Part shown: positions 17,625 to 18,880 of the stretch, one piece after another
Numbering within the stretch: position 1 is the first letter of the stretch
Layout: every line of letters starts with the position of its first letter
From: an uncultured Sphingobium sp.
Lineage (GTDB): Bacteria > Pseudomonadota > Alphaproteobacteria > Sphingomonadales > Sphingomonadaceae
Direction of reading: 5' to 3'
Assembly: GCA_946479185.1 (NCBI GenBank)
Contig: CAMLFF010000026.1
Span: forward strand, 1 to 18,880
DNA length: 18,880 nucleotides
Translations under genes and position numbers: made by a program
Notes under the pieces: generated by a model
Told to the model about the DNA's origin: nothing
The model's input: only the letters and a program-made list of their open reading frames with translations
The model's database searches: none

Positions 17625-18056
17625 TTACTCCCCAAATGATTCCAAGAAAAATATTCCATCAAATGATAAATTTACTCTATCCGATTTACATTCAAAATCG
17701 TGTTTGTTTATCCACCCTTTTACATCGATAGAAATTCGGTTTCTATTCGCAGCATCTGCATATAAACTGCCGGTTTCTTTCAATCTAAAATCATCATTAA
17801 TTTTATTACTATAAATCAGTAAATATCTTTTGCCGTTTATAATAATAAAATCTGGAATTTCATGCTCAGCTAAATATAACCTTCCAGATATGTCATCCAC
17901 GTAATCCATTTTTTCTATATCTGCAGGACAGTATTTTAATACGAGTTTTCTGATTTTTTCATATGAGAAACCATCAATTTCGCTATGAGGCGTGCATCCT
18001 CCTGCTGCGCCAATACCGGCGGACAGGACAGCCAAAAAAGCGAGTGATTTTCTCAT
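17625..18056 (-). CDS. Small putative lipoprotein, AT-rich, unrecognised
   Basis: The 143-residue product is not one I recognise. Its N-terminus is an export signal: MRKSLAFLAVLSAGIGAAGG followed by Cys21, consistent with a lipobox, although Ala rather than Leu/Val at position -3 is unusual. The mature part is soluble and mixed alpha/beta, with Tyr-rich strands (SGRLYLAEHEIPDFIIINGK, then YLLIYSNKINDDFR) and two further Cys (KYCPAD, DFECKS) that could form a disulfide in the periplasm. ATG 18056 is well supported by GGGAGG 8 nt upstream (minus strand). Line 17641-17700 has only 16 GC of 60, far below its neighbours, so recent acquisition is likely. There is no partner gene to hint at function. 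Confidence 0.75.
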   Translation of the reverse strand: MRKSLAFLAVLSAGIGAAGGCTPHSEIDGFSYEKIRKLVLKYCPADIEKMDYVDDISGRLYLAEHEIPDFIIINGKRYLLIYSNKINDDFRLKETGSLYADAANRNRISIDVKGWINKHDFECKSDRVNLSFDGIFFLESFGE

Positions 18057-18358
18057 GCTGCATACCTCCCGTACTTAATTGTTATTCGCTGAGGCCCCTT
18101 CTATCATTGCTTATTCAGCAGCGTGAGCGAAAGGTGACTAAGCGGTTTGAATGTCCAAAAGATGCATTCCGCACCCCAATCGACCGCTCATGGCTGCTAT
18201 TCAGTTCTTTTTGCCAAAAAGCGGACCGTCCGTAACCCACAACATTCGAGCCGTAGCGTCCCGCATCAGCAAGCATCGATAGCGGCCGTTCGTTCAGCCT
18301 TACATCGAAGGTCTCGATTTAAAATTTCTGCTCTGAACGCTGCCGTTCACTTGGGAGG
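18057..18358. other. Gene-free stretch with recurring short GC-rich motifs
   Basis: No gene is supported here. The first ~15 bp hold the lipoprotein ribosome site, with its promoter presumably just beyond. From 18160 on, variants of a CGGNCGTTC core recur: CCGCACCCCAATCGACCGC (18169-18187), AGCGGACCGTCCGT (18220-18233), AGCGGCCGTTCGTTCAGC (18281-18298) and GAACGCTGCCGTTCAC (18335-18350). Spacing is irregular and there is no CRISPR-like periodicity. It reads as decayed repetitive or once-coding sequence. Confidence 0.4.
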
Positions 18359-18880
18359 TCACTTGGAAAACTCTCGCTTGCGGTCGACCGGCGTAATCGG
18401 GCCGCGCCGCCATTTCTGGACCAGGGCATCGGCACGCGCCTCATAATAATCGGCCGGACCGCCCCCGCGCGACACCGGGACCGCATGGGTGGTCTGATAG
18501 ATGCCGTCGAGGATGCATTCCTGATTGATGTGCACATGCACGACCTGGCCGAACACCATCCGGAAGTCGCTGGGGACGCCATCCAGATCCTTGAGGTGGA
18601 CGATCTCGGTCACCTTGCATTCGAACTGGGCAGGACTCGCCGCCACGCGCGGGGGTGCGACATCGATCGAGGCGATCTTCTCGATCCCCGCCATGTCGAA
18701 CTCGTCGACGTCGGGGCCTACCTCGTCCCCCGTCAGGATCATCACGTCGGTGACATCGCGGCTAACCAGGTTCCAGACGAATTCACCGGTTTCCCGCGCA
18801 TTGCGGACGCTGTCCTTCTCCCCGCCGGAGGAGAAGCCGATGATCAGCGGGCGATAGCTGGCGATGTTGAACAAGCTGAA
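18359..18880 (-). CDS. Flavin reductase-like domain protein, C-terminal part (runs off right edge)
   Basis: The 173 visible codons match the C-terminal part of a stand-alone flavin reductase-like (FMN-binding split-barrel) protein of the DIM6/NTAB type. Landmarks are SLFNIASYRPLIIGFSS, then GEKDSVRNARETGEFVWNL, and later VDEFDMAGIEKIAS, SPAQFECKVTEI and VFGQVVHVHI. In relatives about 40-50 residues precede this, including APRPIGW and the NLAPYS leading into this segment, so the true start is beyond the window. A TTG at 18874 is an internal Leu (S-L-F-N), not a start. Such proteins bind FMN and either reduce flavin for a partner oxygenase or have unknown reductase roles; the partner is not visible. 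GC-rich composition matches the core genome. Confidence 0.88.
   Translation of the reverse strand, partial: FSLFNIASYRPLIIGFSSGGEKDSVRNARETGEFVWNLVSRDVTDVMILTGDEVGPDVDEFDMAGIEKIASIDVAPPRVAASPAQFECKVTEIVHLKDLDGVPSDFRMVFGQVVHVHINQECILDGIYQTTHAVPVSRGGGPADYYEARADALVQKWRRGPITPVDRKREFSK

Noticed and set aside
17471..17662. A 63-codon minus-strand frame downstream of the lipoprotein gene
   Set aside because: It overlaps the lipoprotein 3' end in another frame, has no ribosome site and an implausible Trp/Ser/Arg-rich product.
18160..18350. Possible CRISPR array because of the recurring CGGNCGTTC motifs
   Set aside because: The motif copies differ, spacing is irregular, and there is no constant repeat length or cas gene.
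18319..18582. An alternative minus-strand frame overlapping the right-edge gene
   Set aside because: It is out of frame with the flavin-reductase motifs and has a Met/Arg/Ser-rich shadow product.
18872..18874. TTG at 18874 as the start of the flavin-reductase-like gene
   Set aside because: The codons before it (Phe, Ser) continue the family's conserved segment, so the gene simply extends past the window edge.

Overview
This window looks like chromosomal DNA from an alphaproteobacterium, most probably a sphingomonad (inference). The grounds are a GC-rich background, the gene order carA < > yqeY-dnaG-rpoD and recG < > sdhE-mfd, tandem PilZ proteins, and a GC-rich REP-like hairpin pair. Most of the window is core information-processing and repair machinery. 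Three AT-rich patches stand out against it: the 3' third of dnaG (from about 2.64 kb to 3.3 kb), a glycosyltransferase gene (5814-6545) and a small lipoprotein gene (17625-18056).

Layout. Positions 1-792 (minus) hold the N-terminal part of carA, which runs off the left edge. Divergent from it is a macromolecular-synthesis operon: yqeY, dnaG, a 115-codon leftover that resembles a second DnaG C-terminus, and rpoD, followed 44 bp later by a glycosyltransferase family 25 gene and a probable terminator. An unrecognised protein (about 6709-7416) ends 3 bp from a convergent pair, a DOMON-like gene overlapping by 4 nt a DUF1343/NamZ-type gene. Divergent from that pair is tyrS, then a clear sigma70-type promoter driving two back-to-back PilZ genes. 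A REPIN-like inverted repeat pair separates these from convergent recG. recG is divergent from sdhE and mfd across a 97-bp gap holding a nested inverted repeat. After mfd come a non-coding stretch, the AT-rich lipoprotein gene, a second non-coding stretch with recurring short GC-rich motifs, and the C-terminal part of a flavin-reductase-like gene leaving the right edge.

How the genes fit together. dnaG (primase) and rpoD (housekeeping sigma factor) couple replication and transcription initiation. recG and mfd are related superfamily-2 translocases acting on stalled forks and stalled RNA polymerase. sdhE serves succinate dehydrogenase assembly, carA carbamoyl-phosphate synthesis, and tyrS tRNA charging.

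The most interesting signal is at the dnaG 3' end. The annotated DnaG tail is AT-rich (91 of 240 bases GC across 2881-3120). The ORF right after its stop, in the same reading frame, aligns with that tail at the protein level. This suggests the native tail was displaced by a foreign one and left behind. No CRISPR array, transposase, integrase, rRNA or tRNA gene was recognised.
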